Shown here: piece after piece, positions 43,386-56,999 of the stretch
How positions within the stretch are numbered: the stretch's first letter is position 1
Layout: every line of letters starts with the position of its first letter
DNA from: Tenrec ecaudatus
Lineage: Eukaryota > Chordata > Mammalia > Afrosoricida > Tenrecidae
Direction: 5' to 3'
DNA length: 64,000 nt
Assembly (NCBI RefSeq): GCF_050624435.1
Contig: NC_134546.1
Location: 74,875,700-74,939,699, forward strand
Position numbers and translations under genes: made by a program
The notes under the pieces: generated by a model
What the model was told of the DNA's origin: nothing
The model's input: only the letters and a program-made list of their open reading frames with translations
The model's database searches: none

Positions 43386-46002
43386 TTTTTTTCTTACATT
43401 TTATTAGGGGCTCATACAACTCTTATCACAAACCATACATATACATACATCAATTGTATAAAGCACATCCATACATTCTTTGCCCTAATCATTTTCAAAG
43501 CATTTGCTCTCCACTTAAGCCCTTTGCATCAGGTCCTTTTTTTCCGCTACCCCCTCCCTCATGAGCCCTTGATAATTTATAGATTGTTATTTTGTCATAT
43601 CTTGCCCTATCCGGAGTCTCCCTTCTCCCCCTTCTCTGCCGTCCGTCTCCCAGGGTGGAGGTCACATGTGGATCCTTGTAATCAGTTCCCCCTTTCCAAC
43701 CCACTCACCCTCAACTCTCCCACCATCGCCCCTCACACCCCTGGTCACAAAGGTATCATCCACCCTGGATTCCCCACGCCTCCAGCCCCCATATGCACCA
43801 GTGTACAACCTCTGCCCTATCCAGTCCTGCAAGGTAGAATTTGGATCATGGTAGTTGGGGGGAGGAAGCATCCAGGATCTGGGGGAAAGCTGTGTTCTTC
43901 ATCGGTACTACCTTGCACCCTGACTGACCCATCTCCTCTCCTAAACCCCTCTATGAGGGGATCTCCAGTGGCCGACACTTGGGCCTTGGGTCTCCACTCT
44001 GCACTTCCCTTCATTCAATATGGTATATATATACATACACACACATATATATATATACATATATCTTTTTTTTTCTGCATGATGCCTTATACCTGGTACC
44101 TTTGGCACCTCGTTATCTCCCTGGCTGGTGTGCTTCTTCCATGTGGGTTTTTTGCTTCTAAGCTAGATGGCCGCTTGTTCACCTTCAAGCTTTTAAGACC
44201 CCAGACACTATCTCTTTTGATAGCCGGGCACCATCAGCTTTCTTCACCACATTTCCTTATATACCCATTTGACTTCAGCGATCCTATCATGGAGGTGTGC
44301 AGCCAATGATATGATTTTTTGTTCTTTGATGCCTGATAACTGATCCATTCGGGACCACGTGATCACACAGGCTGGTGTGTTCTTCCATGTGGGCTTTGTT
44401 GCTTCTGAGCCAATGGCCGCTTCTTTATCTTCAAGCCTTTAAGAACCCAGTGACTATCTCTTTTGATAGCTGGGTACCATCAGCTTTCTTCACCACATTT
44501 ACTTGTTCACCCACTTTGGCTTCAGCAGTTGTGTCGGGAGAGTGAGCACCATAGAGTGCAAACTTAATAAAAGAAAGTATTCATGCATTGAGGGCGTGTT
44601 TGAGTAGAGGCCCAAGGTCCTTCCGCCACCTTAATACTTAACCTATAAATATAGACACGTAGATCTATTTCCCCATCCTCATATATATATTTGCATGTAC
44701 ATGTCTTGTCTAGACCTCCGTAAATGCCCCTTGACTCCTAGCTCTTTCCTCCATCTCCCTTGACTTTCCTCCTGCCCCACTACCATGCTCCATCACCACC
44801 TGGGCTACAGCTATATCTCTTCTCTATGCAACCTTACCCTTGATCATTTCCCACCAGGCCTGCCACTCCCCCCTCTCTACCATTTTGTGTCCCATGTTGT
44901 TCCCCTTTCCCTGTATTTAACACCACTTCCTTAGCCCCCCTAAGCCTCCTACCCCAAGTCCCCCCAGAACTGTCAGTCCCGTTGTTTTTCCTCCAGATAG
45001 TTCATCCAGCCTGTCCTATTCAGACAGACCTGTGGAGACACTAACATGCACGAAAACAAGACAGAGGAAAACAAAGCAACAGTATACAACCAGACAACAA
45101 AACAACAAAAACAAACTGACAAGAGCAAAACAAAACACTTCACAAAAGAAAAGCTTTAGTTAGTTCAAGGATCTTTTGCTGGCCCGTAGGAGTGTTTTCC
45201 AGTCCAGTCTGTTGGGGCACCACGCCCTGGCCCCAAAGTCCACTTTCAGCATTCCCTGGGAATGCAGAGTCTAGGGCTGGGTATCCGTGTTTTGAAGGTT
45301 CTGCGTGGCCCCGCTGCCCACTCCATTCCCTTGCTGTTCCACTGCACTCCCCCAGTGCTTTGCCTCGGAGTGGTGGGATCAGGTCAGTTGCAATTCCCAC
45401 ACTGTGTCTCCGGTGCTGTCTTCTGTATCGCCCTTAGTCACTGATTGGCATCATTTCTCATAGTGGGGCCAGCCATGTTGTTCTCTCTGTGGACTGGCAG
45501 CTCTACTCAGGAACATCATCCTCACGGCCCGGTGGGCCAGACTGTGTTCCACTCTCTCCTCCTGCCCCTTCATCTGCTCCCGTGTGCTCTGATCAGATAT
45601 GTCCATCTCCCGGAGCTGCAGAGTCAATGTCGTCCTTTGGAACAAATTCTTTTTGGGGGAGGGGCAGGAATCCACTTAATTTATGGACAGGGGCCAGCCT
45701 CCCAGACCTCTCCACTGGTTCCCTACTCCATGCCGGGATATTGCATTCACACCTTGCGGCACTGGGTTGAGGTCTGGTCCCACTTTCCCTGTGGAGATGT
45801 AAACAATACCCGCCCCTTGGGTGGATTAATGCCCCATGCCCCCACTCCCCTTTTCTTCCTTATATTCATCCTTTTGTTTTCCATGTAGACAATAGTGGAG
45901 GAGGGGGGGGAAGGAAAACAAAAGGATCTTTACTTATTATCGCTGTACAATTGCACCTACCGGAACCATAATGATGTGTTAGGGGCTGGCTTCCCCTGAC
46001 AG
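43386..46002 (-). mobile_element. L1 3' region, antisense, at a deletion junction
   Basis: The poly-T and 'attttattaggggctcatacaac' start the reverse complement of the L1 3' UTR, continuing through 'gatggccgcttgttcacc' and 'gatagccgggcaccatcag' to beyond 45,860. It joins sequence homologous to 11,330 on its left with sequence homologous to 23,408 on its right; I find no target-site duplication. Inside, 45,269-45,322 matches the 3' flank of the IGHV at 48.8 kb in inverted orientation. A TA/CA-rich tract lies at 44,030-44,065. Frames in it are UTR shadows. Confidence 0.85.
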
Positions 46003-48275
46003 TGACCCATACTGAGTGCTTGGATTTCCCCATTGAAAAATATATATTAATTTGGAGATACATCGAGATTCTAATTCAGTAAATGAGTGGTGTCAAACCT
46101 TAGCCTGGGGACAATATTTTAAACTTTGTTACTGAGGTAGACTAGCAAAAGAAATTCCATTTCTGTAAACTGCTAAGTAACTTGCCCATTCCTCCCTCCC
46201 ATCTCAGAAAGTTGACTGCTAGTTGACCTGCTTGTTCTCCCTCCCCTTATGGGAAAGTCTCTGCTGGTGATTAATTTTAGCATGTGCTTCCATGTGTTCC
46301 CAGGTTCTGGACAGTACAATTAGTTTTGAATATTCTTCAATATATCATTTGTTCTGATTCAATATTGTTCCCTGTGATAATCTGAACGGTGTAGTTAATC
46401 TTGTTATGGTAACCAGGATGTTATACTCAATTTTGGTATTGTTTCTTTCGGATGAGGAATGTACTATGTAATGCATAAGTACTATGTAATGCATACTTGG
46501 TCTTCTTGAAGTTACCAGAATGTTATAATCAATGCTGTACCCTGTAAGGCTCCCTAACCCTAAAGAATAGTAACATTAACTTTGATTTCTGCTTCTTTTC
46601 ATATTTGCTTAAGTCTTATACAAATGATAACGGAGTTTTTTGCCTTTAAAAGATGGACAGAAACGTGGACATAGGACTTCAACCAAGGACTCACTTTTAG
46701 ATTCTAGCAGTCCAGTTGTAAGTAAATACCCTTATAAATTATGAAGACATTATAGTGGCTGTCATTTATTTAAAACTGCAACATTATGTAGAAAGAATCT
46801 GAAGGGGTTTCTGTTCTGAAACTGCATGGTTAGAGATAGTGTCACAGCTTCTAGAGTCAGTAATATGAACAGTTTTCAAAAATTAGACAATCCTTGAGTT
46901 TAGGAAATAAATGTAAGGTGAGTTCCATGAGCAGTGTGATGGGGTTGTGTCCAGAGCACAAATGGAGAGGCTGTCCTTGGTTGGAGATGCTCACACTTCA
47001 ATTGAACCAGAGCCCCCTGGGTAAGGGACATTTACACGAGTGTCTGAGCTCATTCTCTAAATTTTGAGGATGGATGAACCTAATTTTGTTGTATGGATGA
47101 ATCTAATTTTAGTGGAAAGTGCCTACTGGGTTTCAAGAAAATGTCCTTTTGTTGAAGATCTAAAATACTGCACTTGGCTTTTCTTCTTACTCTGATTATT
47201 TCCTGAAATGATTATTTTCCATCTACTGCTCTACTGAATCTTTATACTTGAAATCAGGCACAACTTATTGCGCATCATTTTGGATATTCCAGCAAACAAA
47301 GGTGTGTGTATGTGTGTGTGGGGGGGTGTCTTTTCAGAATCTTGCTTTTTTAGAGACTACAGAGTTAAAATATTAACTTGTCTGAAGACCAACTTTTCTT
47401 GGTGGCACATTCTTCCCTGAGACCTTATGGCACTTGAATCTCTTTACTTACATTGAGGTTGACCTCACTCATCAGGATATGGGATGTAGTGTGGATATTG
47501 CTTGTAAGAGTGGCGGGGTTGGTAAAGACCATGGCCCAAGGTCAGAAAAATTCTGGCTATATAAGATTAGTAGGACAACTCCTACTTGAAACATTCTGTC
47601 AGAGGCTTCAGCTCATGTGTGCATAAATAAAATGCAAAGCTAGGAGTGGAGACTGTTCTTCAGACCAGCATCTGGTTTACCATTTTCTGAATTTCAGAAT
47701 TTTGACTGAACAGAACCCTCCACTACGATTCATTTCCTCAAACTTTCACGACTTTCTGTTGGACGCTGCAGTGATTCTCAGAACCCAGAAATCTGAGGGG
47801 ATCTCCTCAAGGGTGGAGTGGGTGGGAATTGGAGCTGAATGGCTTCACTGAAGAGTTGGACCTTTGGGACATTATCAATCCTTGGAACTAATTTGGTATT
47901 CGTGTTTCTAAAAGATGTTACTCTCACACATGGAAAACTACTAAGGACTATGAGGAGGTTAATTAAGAGATGTCAGGGTGTACAGGAAAAAAATGGGTCT
48001 TGGAGACTGTGAAGACTGAAGATGTTTCAAAAAACGTCATATAGAAACCCACGGCAGGGCAGGGGCAAAGAGGGGCTGGAAGGAGAGAACACTGGGACTG
48101 GGCTCAGAAATTCTGGGCATTCTTTGACCTTTCCCACACACCTCTTGAGAAAAACCTTCTTTCATTATAGATTAACATGCATATGAGTTAAAGCAGTTAC
48201 CCTACAACGGGCTCATAAGGAAGAGGGGAGGCTGATCTCCATTACTATCAGCTTATAAGGGCAGGGCTCCCTCAC

Positions 48276-48283
48276 ATGCAAAT
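48276..48283 (+). promoter_or_regulatory. Octamer ATGCAAAT of an IGHV promoter
   Basis: A perfect octamer lies 108 bp upstream of the expected leader start. Confidence 0.9.
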
Positions 48284-48383
48284 TATTCTTCCGACACTAA
48301 GGTCAAATTCACCATTGGCCTGGGAAGGCTAACAGTTCTCTTCACACATGGGTGTAGGTCTCTTGGGAAAGCCCAGCTGCAAT

Positions 48384-48829
48384 CTAAAGATACTATTGCT
48401 CTGTGTTCTCCTGTGCCTGGTGACAGTACCCCAAGGTGGGAGATTCAGATATCTGAACTGGGTCTATGTGGATATTTTTGAGCACAAGTGACTGACAGGG
48501 ACCATCTGTGTTTGCTTGCAGGAGTCCCGTCCCAGTGCAGCTTCAAGAGTCGGGTCCAAGAGTGGTAAAGCCCTCCCAGAAGCTGTCCCTCACCTGCACT
48601 ATCTCTGGTTTCTCCATCACAAGCAGTGGTTACAGCTGGAAATGGATCCGCAAGACCTCGGGAAGGGGCTGCAGTGGATGGGAAACAGATGGTATGATGG
48701 TGATACATATTATAACCCGTCCTTCCAAAGCCGACTCTCCATCACCAGAGACACGTAGAAGAATCTGTTCTCCCTGCAGCTGAGCTCCGTGACTGCTGAG
48801 GACACGGCCATGTATTACTGTGCAAGGAG
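48384..48829 (+). pseudogene. IGHV: IGHV pseudogene, clan II (IGHV4-like), right duplicate
   Basis: Leader exon 48,384-48,435 starts with CTA instead of ATG; donor gtggga, acceptor ttgcag at 48,521. The V exon carries the same one-base loss at codon 1 (tcccagtgcag) as the left duplicate. FR1 to FR2 read [20 protein letters not shown] and [17 protein letters not shown]; then one g is missing near 48,660, shifting the frame before CDR2. A TAG at 48,756-48,758 stands in FR3 where the left copy has TCG. The end reads [12 protein letters not shown] in the V frame. It is therefore more damaged than its sister, while the RSS is consensus. Confidence 0.95.
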
Positions 48830-48868
48830 CACAGTGAGGGGAAGCCAGTGTGAGCCCAGACACAAACC
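48830..48868 (+). promoter_or_regulatory. Consensus 23-RSS of the right clan II IGHV
   Basis: Perfect heptamer cacagtg, 23 bp spacer, nonamer acacaaacc. Confidence 0.93.
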
Positions 48869-51389
48869 TCCCCTGCAGGAAGACAGTGGGCAGCGGGGCC
48901 ACACAGGACCCTCAAAGCACGGACACCCAGCCCTAGACAAGCCCAGATGGATGACAGGGAGGATTTCCTGTTGGAATTCCTCTCTTAGCTCTCAGCATCC
49001 CCAAGGATGGTTTTTCTTTTTCTCTAAATTCTCTCCTCACTGAAGGCTTGAAATAAGGAATTAGCATTTTCTGTGGCAGTACAAATATTAAACCTGACTC
49101 TGATCCTTCATTGTCATCAATGGTCCTTTTTCTTTCTTGACAAACAGGTTAACATGGTCATTCTCATCCTATCTCTTAATCTAAGTTTGTTTAAGGGTCA
49201 GGTCTCTGGAGATGTCTTTCTGCATTGCTCCCTGTGGGCTGTGGGTAGTAAGTGACAATAGATCTCTAGGTCTGAGAAAATAATTGTGGTGACTTGTGGG
49301 CCTAAACTGTGGCATGTCTTCAGGGATGCTTGCTACCCATTGTCTCCCTTGATGCAGAAACAAAGCATATGGAGACCCTCGACAGCGGGAACAGGTGCAC
49401 TGGTGTGACCTATCTGCTTGGAGGAGTCCTTTGTGAGATTCCTCTTTGGAGTCATAAAGAGTCCACATCTTTGGAAGGACAGTTTTGATTGAAAAAATAG
49501 CAACTGCGTCACAAGAGGAGGAAATTCCAGATTAATATCTAAGAATTCTCTTTAGAATTGACAATAGTGAGATGTCTCACATATTTTGGACATGTTATTG
49601 GGGAACCAGTCCGGAGAGAAGAATATCCTGTTTAGTAGAGTGTAAGGAATATAAAGGAAAATGCTCAGTGAGATGCACAGACAGAGTGGCTGCAAACATG
49701 GTCTCAAACTCAGGAGCATGTGACGATGGTTCAAGACTTGGCAGTTTATGTGTTTGTTCTCTGGTACACAGTTATTGTGAGTAAATCTGACTCAAAAACA
49801 CCGAACAACATCCCTGATGAAGTGAGGTACAGAACATTTAGACTAATTCTGGTTAGCCCAGTAATTAACTAAAATAACTATATATGATAGCTTTTTATAT
49901 TGGAAAGTGATAAATTATTTAATATATAAAATTCAATACATATACCATTCTTATTAAATTTAACTATATGACTATCAAAAATTAGGAAAACAAAGTGTAA
50001 TAAATAAGTAATAAACATGATAAATAAAGATGATATATAAATATACACTCTCTGATACCATAGTGGATGCTACATTGGAATGCTAACTACGTACAAGAAG
50101 AGTAGTTCAAAATCACATGCAATCCAAGGGAGAGCTATAAGGCTCTGAAAAGATGTGCCAGGATTGTAAATTATATCATTAAAATCCAAAGGGGGGAAGA
50201 GTATCATGGCTTAAATTGGGAGATTCTGGTGTGAGAATGCTGTGGGTGACAGTGAAAACGCAAAACACTTACAGGATTTACAGTTTATAAGCCTCCGGAA
50301 ACTTCCCTCGAGCCATAACTGAGGAATGGGAATAACCTGGTGCTCACACTGAGAGCATTGGAGAAAGGACTAAAGTAAATTAACATGGCAAATCTGACTT
50401 GAATGATTAAAACGTTATCATTTGATCTCCCTTTTGATACCCTTTGTGCTTGATTTGGTTTTTAATATTTTCAGTGGGGTTTTTCCAGATATAGGTTTAT
50501 TGCTATTGTATTTGGTTATTGTTGGTAATCTTTTTGACTCCTGGTTAGGTCTTTTTCTATATTTTGAAATTTTTGAACCCCTGGATGGGTTAATCTACAG
50601 AGAAAATAATTAGAATAAGGGTTCTGGGGGCTATGGCAGGGGATGTGGCAGGTAAAGGGAAGTTAACATAAAGGATTTCAAGAAGGAAGACAATGTTTTG
50701 AAATGGATTGTGGTAGCGATTGTACAACACTGCTTAATATGATTGAACTATAGAATAGCATGATGTTAGAAATAGATGCTCATAAAATATTTTTAAGACA
50801 ATATTAAAGGATCTTAGTCAATAAACAAATATTTTAGAACATATTTATTTTGAAAATATTTTAAAATTACTTTTATAAAATACAGTTGCACATTCAAAAG
50901 AGAGTTTAAAATTTATATAATACTATATAATACATATTTTATAGGAAAATACGTCCATTTCTGAATGAAAGAAAAAGATTTCTGGTGGCTGAAACAACCC
51001 TAAGGAGCAGTCTCCTTGGTCCTAGAGGGTCATTGTGAGTGTGGTTCCACTTGGTGCCAGTGAGTTATGGAAATTGTGTTTACAATTTGTATCTTATTTT
51101 GGTTGCGTTTCTCCAGTAGTTTGTTTTCTGTGTGTTCTGTATTTTGTTTAACCATATTTAATATTATTGTCAGGAATTGTTCTATTTTCCATTATCTTAG
51201 TCTCCACAGAATTTTCTTCATGGTGTTCTTATTTTAATTATGCCCTTTCATCTGTGACATCACTTATGGTATTATTTATAATATCTTTATTAAGGTGTTA
51301 ATGGTTTACGTTGTTTATATTTTATTTACTCACTCCTGTCATGGAGAATTTTACAATCGGCCCACATCAATTTTAGAGCATCATCCCCT

Positions 51390-54300
51390 GCCCCGCCATA
51401 GGTAAATTGCCTCTAAGATGATTTATGCAATCACAATCTGTCCTGGTGCTCCCTCCCCCTCCCATCATCATTAGTTACTCCCCAAATCCCGTTTCCCTCC
51501 TGATCTCCCCCTACCTATTCCTATAGGCCCTTGTGGACGTTATTATCAACATGCATCCGCTCTACCTGTACTTCACTCCTGGGAGACCCAACAAAAACAA
51601 ACAAACAAAAATGCGCTAAGGTGGTAAGAGAAAAACATAATAGTATAAAGACAAACATACAAACAATGTGTAAGAAGGAAAAGCCCACCAAAAATATTTT
51701 AAAAGCCAGGGAAGAGGTTTCAGTCATAAAACCAGTAAGAAATGCTTGTGCCCAGAACAAATTCAAGTGTCGTCTGTTTGGTGGTCCCCTGGCCAAGTGT
51801 TGAATTCAACCTTGCATAATCAGGATGACCATGGTCTCTGTCTGATAGTAAGGTTGATGGAGACTCTTGCCTGTGACTACAGCCATCTGCCAGTGGCTCA
51901 GTCTGACCAGATGCTCTGCAGATGGGTTTGGGGCTTTCCCCATCCCCATAGGCCTCCACAAATTGGGTGTTCACAATTGGTGCTCCGATGCTCTTCTCAC
52001 TGTACTGATGTTTTGTAATTGCCATCTTTGGGTCACACGAGCTGCTGTGCTTTCTCAGTGTGGAGTCAGCGGACCCCTTGCTTAGATGGCTGCTTGCTTG
52101 AATGCAAGCTTTTAAGACCGCAGACACTGTTCTGATTGATATGTCAGGCACCATCTGGTTTCTTCACCACTTTGCTGTATCACCCTTATATCAAGTGATC
52201 ATTTCATAAAGCTGAGGATCAAGCAGGGCCATGATGTAAGAACTGATTGTTCTTAAATTGGGGATAGGATTTAGTGCAAGCTCCAAACCCATTCCTTGAT
52301 CTATTCCTATATTTCCTTTTATTTGATAAAATTAAAATGTTTTAACTTGGGAACCACTGTATAGGTCATATTGTTCCATAGTTCAATTCCGTCAAAACTA
52401 ATTGTGCAATTTCTTGCATACCCCTACATGTTTTCCAAATGATAAGGTTCCTTCCTAGACTTCTGGAAATCATCTCCCTTTTGTCTCCTCCACCCTTCGA
52501 GCAACCTAAGCCCTTTTTATACTTTCTTTCCCTGTGAGCTCAACATCCCTAGGTTTCATTTTCTGAAAAATAATAAAACAAATCACACTACTTCAAGACG
52601 GTGAGCCCAATTGCGGCACACCTCTCAGATACAGTCTAATGTAGATGAGTATAAGCAGACTGCAACAGGACAGCCACACAGGGTTGCCAGGATATTATGT
52701 CTTAACACAGCACGCTCGCTGTACCAAGACTTGCTTGTTTGACAACCAATAGTACACAGCTCTTGGTACAGCTGTTTTCTTCAACCCCAGACACCATGTG
52801 TTTTCCAACTTAAATCCTCAGGTTACAGTGAATCTGGGGTAGAATCCAGTTCTCCCAGTGGAGTTCCCATTTGGGGATCTCACAGATGCAGCTCTGCAGC
52901 ATGACTTGTACTCTGAGAGTCAGGATTAAGGTTCCCGCTGTTGTGTGACATCTGGCCTGGCTTCCTAGGTAACTCCAGAGCCCTGGGTCAGCTCTGCTCT
53001 CCCAGTGCAAGTCATGAAATACCCTCCCTACCTGTTAATCCCAAGAGCACCTGCAGTCCCTCCTTCCCCCACTTGGCTGTCAGCTCTCCTTTTCCACACC
53101 CCAACAGACACACACTTATGTTCACCCAAAATTGACTGTTCCATCTCCCCTCTTCAGTGCTGCCCACCCCTACCATCACTAAGCCTCACCCCTTTGAGAG
53201 GCCACCACCCTCTTCAGGGGACCTCACCCCAGATCCATATTGCTACCACTCAGCATCCTGCCCCCTTTCCCTCACCAATGGATCCCAGCTATCAGGTAAG
53301 GAAGTGCCCTTTGGCCAAATGATCTCCACTATGCTTACCTTGACCAGATGATTTGTGGTTCATGGCACTGGTCCAGCTCTTTCCCAGGCGATCTAGCTCC
53401 CAGACAGAATACCTGCAAACTTGAGCTTGTGCCCTTTCTGCCACTTTTTCCAAGTGCAGTGGACTTAGATAGCATTTGTCCTTTTGTTCTTGACTAGCTT
53501 TACTCAGCATGTCTTCCAGATCCCTCCCCGACTTGAGGTTTCATTGCTGCTTTTTAGGGATTCATATTATTTATTTGTGTGTATGTATCAGAGTTTTTAA
53601 AAGAATGTATCCACCTTCTCTTGATGGGAATTTAGGCTGTTTCCAGCTTCGTGCTATTGTACACTGTGCTGCAATGATCATGGGGGAACACATGTCTGTT
53701 CGTCATCTCTTCCTTATTTCTTTGGGGTATATGTCCAGTAATGGTATTGGTGGGTCATATGGTAGTTCAATTTCCATCTGTTTTAGATATTGCCATATCT
53801 CTTCCATAGCGGCTGTCCATATTTACATGTCTACTAGCAGTATACAAGAGTCCCTATCCCACCAGGCCCTCTCCATCCTTTATTTGTTCTCAGTTATGTT
53901 TTGTTTTTAAATTGGGATACAGTACTGGGCTTTAGTTGGAATCACATTGTTGTTTTGATTTCCAATTCCTGGATGACTACAGACCTGGAGCATTTCCACA
54001 TGTGTTTATTAGCCATTTAAGTGTCATCTTGTGTGAATTGTTTGTTAAGGTCTTTTGCCCATCTTATCAAAAGTTTGGTTTTTTTCTTGCTTTAACCTTG
54101 TAAAATTCTGTGGATCTTAGTAATTAGTCTTTTATCTGATGTGTCATTACTAAATGTCCTTTTCCAGTCTGTGGGCTCTCTTTCTACTTTTATTAGATAA
54201 ACTCTTTTGATTTACACGAGTGTTTTCTTTTTCATAGGTCCCATTCATCTATTTTACCTTCTATGGAGTATGTTTCTTTTGTTAATTCTGCCAGCCCATG

Positions 54301-54870
54301 TATTCCCTGAACTAGGCCTCCTAGCAATGTCACAATTTTCTCACTGATGATCCTGCTAGCTCTGGATTTTACATCTAGGTCTTTAATCCACCTGGAGTTT
54401 ATTTTGGTGCATGGAATGAGATATTTCATTTCATTCTTCGGCAGGTGTATATCCAGGATTTTCCAACACCGTTTATTTAGGAGGCACCTGCTTCCCTTTT
54501 AATGTATTTTGGGCCATTGTAAAATCAATTATATGTGGATGTTTTCATTGCTGGGTTTTCTTACCTGACTCATTGGTCTGAGAATTTTGGTCTTTTTAAA
54601 AAAAATAATTATATGCTGTTGGATTCTATTGGCCAGGACTTTTTTGAGAATTTTTGCATCTACATTCATGAGAGATACTGGTCTGTATTTGCAGAGGTTA
54701 TTGTGGTTTGGGGCAAGGAAGGAGTATAATCAGTCTATTAGAGTCCCTTATGGACTCTCTGTATTATTTTTAGAAGAGTGCACTTTTATTGTGCTTATAA
54801 CAATGGTTTCCTATACAGCTCAGAATTATCTGCTGTTTATGCGTGGTGCTGGGGTGTAAATTTTCTAGTA
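51390..54870 (-). mobile_element. Old L1, antisense, 3' UTR into ORF2 (right copy)
   Basis: It starts like 28,775 onward but continues past 53,442 into decayed ORF2. Antisense wording such as 'gtctttaatccacctggag', 'ccaacaccgtttattt' and 'gcatctacattcatgagagatactgg' (54,380-54,690) corresponds to the RT and C-terminal parts of mammalian L1 ORF2. No open frame of relevant length remains on the - strand. The + strand frames (for example 53,509-53,910) are shadows. Confidence 0.85.
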
Positions 54871-54879
54871 TAGTGGATG

Positions 54880-56280
54880 GCCCAGGGAGGAGGGGTGTAC
54901 ATTCAGAAGTGGATCAGGCTAGAGTCTGGGCACCAGTTCTGAAAGGTACCTGTCCTGTGCAGGAAAACTGCTGAGCAACCTGGAAATGCCAGGTCCCATT
55001 TCTACTAGCAGGATGAGGAGCTTTGTGATTCCTTTCTCAAAACAAAATAGAAACACCTCCACCGACACCTAGCCCAGCTCCTGGCAGATTCCAAACACTC
55101 CTCGGTTTCCCCAGTGCTCAGCCTCTCTCCACGTGGCCTGGTCTAATCATCTGCAGCAGGGAGCTGGGCATAGCTAGGGATTATCACCAGTGGGAGCTCT
55201 CCTCCCTTTGCGAACCTTGAGGTTCAGCATCAAGCCTCCAGTTGTCTCTGCAGGCTTCTGTGGGATGCTCCCGAAGTATCAACAGCTCAGCTGGGAGTTG
55301 CCACAGCACCGGAAAGGGAAGCAAATCACAGGAAGGTGCTGTGAACTGGGACGGCATGATTTAGAGCACAGTTGTGCTCTCTATGGGTAAACAAATACAA
55401 AGGACACCCGTTATTATATCCCAGTCCCCCAACCCAGCTACCTACCCGCAAATTTGGCAATTCCACAGCAGAGAGCTGTTCACAGGGGCGATCCAACACT
55501 TGGCTTTCCTTTTAAATATATTTTTTCACTTGCTGTGCTTCAATTTAAAGGTAGATGTATAAAAATATCCATATTCTTCCTTCCAACAGTATTCCCCTCT
55601 ATTGTAGTGTAAGGTCAACTTAACAGCATAATTCTGTTAAACCATTGTCTGCCGTCACCAGCAAAAGCACAGTTTACCCACAGACATTGCATGCAACACA
55701 GAGAAGAGATGGAGCCAGCTCATCATCATCAGTGGGTCCCAGTCCCCACAGCCAGCGCTCTCACTCTGCGGCCAGTGCAGGGATGGTGGTTTGTAAGCAT
55801 CCCTCGTTTGTGCTGCTAAAAAGGACAGTATTCCCTCCTCACCAGCAAAGATGAAAAAATAGAGCTGTGCTAAGAGGGAGAATCTACTGGAAGGCAGGGA
55901 GTTAGTTTTGTCGTTGTCTTCTGTATTCCATGTAATATGTTTAACAATCACTTTGGGGAATGGTAGCATGTGTTCAAAGGTAGAAGGGGCAGGCTGTAGG
56001 ACACCAGACCTAAAGAGTATGTTTGAACTCAGAAGCCCTGGAAAGGCAGTTATCCCGCAATGTCACCACATGCCAGGAGCCAGACTGACATAATCGATCC
56101 TAAACACAACTAGCTCAGTCCTGGACTCCAGGGAAGGACAGAAGACTACACTTAGACTGCCTTCTCCTCAACTTCTAATCCTATTGGGGTTCATCTCAGA
56201 TGTAATTTGTAATTGGGGGTAATACTCTAGAGTTTTGTTATGTGTTTTTTTGGTTTAACTGTATATGAACCCAGAATTGA
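54880..56280. other. Intergenic, nothing recognised
   Basis: Short frames of up to 104 codons on both strands show no domain. No repeat signature is evident. Confidence 0.45.
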
Positions 56281-56284
56281 TGAA

Positions 56285-56995
56285 CGTAGAGGCAGCAAGA
56301 CAAACAAGGGTTTCTTGGAGGTACAGTGGGGCAGCGGGTAGGGTAAAAGGGAGCCGATATTAAAGAGTTCAAGAAAGAAGCGGATGTTTTCATACTGATT
56401 GTAGTAGCAATCATAAAATACTGCTTGATGCGAATGAACTGTAAATGATATGGTATCTGTGTTCCTCTGGGTAGACTAGAAAAACAAATTCATAGACACT
56501 CATGTCCTTGAGAAATAAATAGCTTTATATACAAGAGCAATCAAATATTGAGAAAACACCCCAGCCTAGTCCAGATCAAGTCCTTAAGTTCAATCTTAGA
56601 CCACATGTCCGATACCTATTTTTAAAGTCTTCTTCAGACTCACAGAACACATGCAATGATGCCAAATGCAGGAAGACCACAGGCCAGTGGGTGGGAAGTC
56701 TTCTGGATCCGGTGGCATTGTAAGCATCTCAGCGCTGGCATGGGTCCACGTGGTTTCTCCAGCTGAGGGCACTCGCCTAGTTCCATGTGTCTTGTCAGCT
56801 GCAATGTCTCCCAGGGAGTCAACAGACAGAGACAGAGACAGAGAGAGACTCCTACATCCAAGGAGGAATGCAGGATTTCCCAGAATCCTCAGGAGAAGGC
56901 CATGCCAACACAGAGGCCACATTGCCTATGATCTGATTAACTGGCTAGACTCCACCCCTTCACACTTAATCCTGTCAAATTGACAAATGACTATA
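56285..56995. repeat. Probable interspersed repeat, family not identified
   Basis: The first part ('aaagagttcaagaaagaag', 'actgcttgatgcgaatgaact') repeats wording near 2,420-2,500 and 28,060-28,130. The second part ('ggtagactagaaaaacaaattcatagac' to 'gactccaccccttcacacttaatcc') reads like a complete dispersed element of about 540 bp, but I cannot name it. Frames inside it are not convincing as genes. Confidence 0.45.
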
Positions 56996-56999
56996 TGAC

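Larger units (their letters stand above)
46003..53442. repeat. Segmental duplication block 2, right copy (with IGHV)
   Basis: Counterpart of 23,408-30,829 at a distance of about 22.6 kb. It includes promoter octamer, leader, V exon, RSS, the common 3' flank and the old L1. The 2.2 kb ahead of the V promoter holds no gene, and 49,000-51,390 holds none either. Confidence 0.95.
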
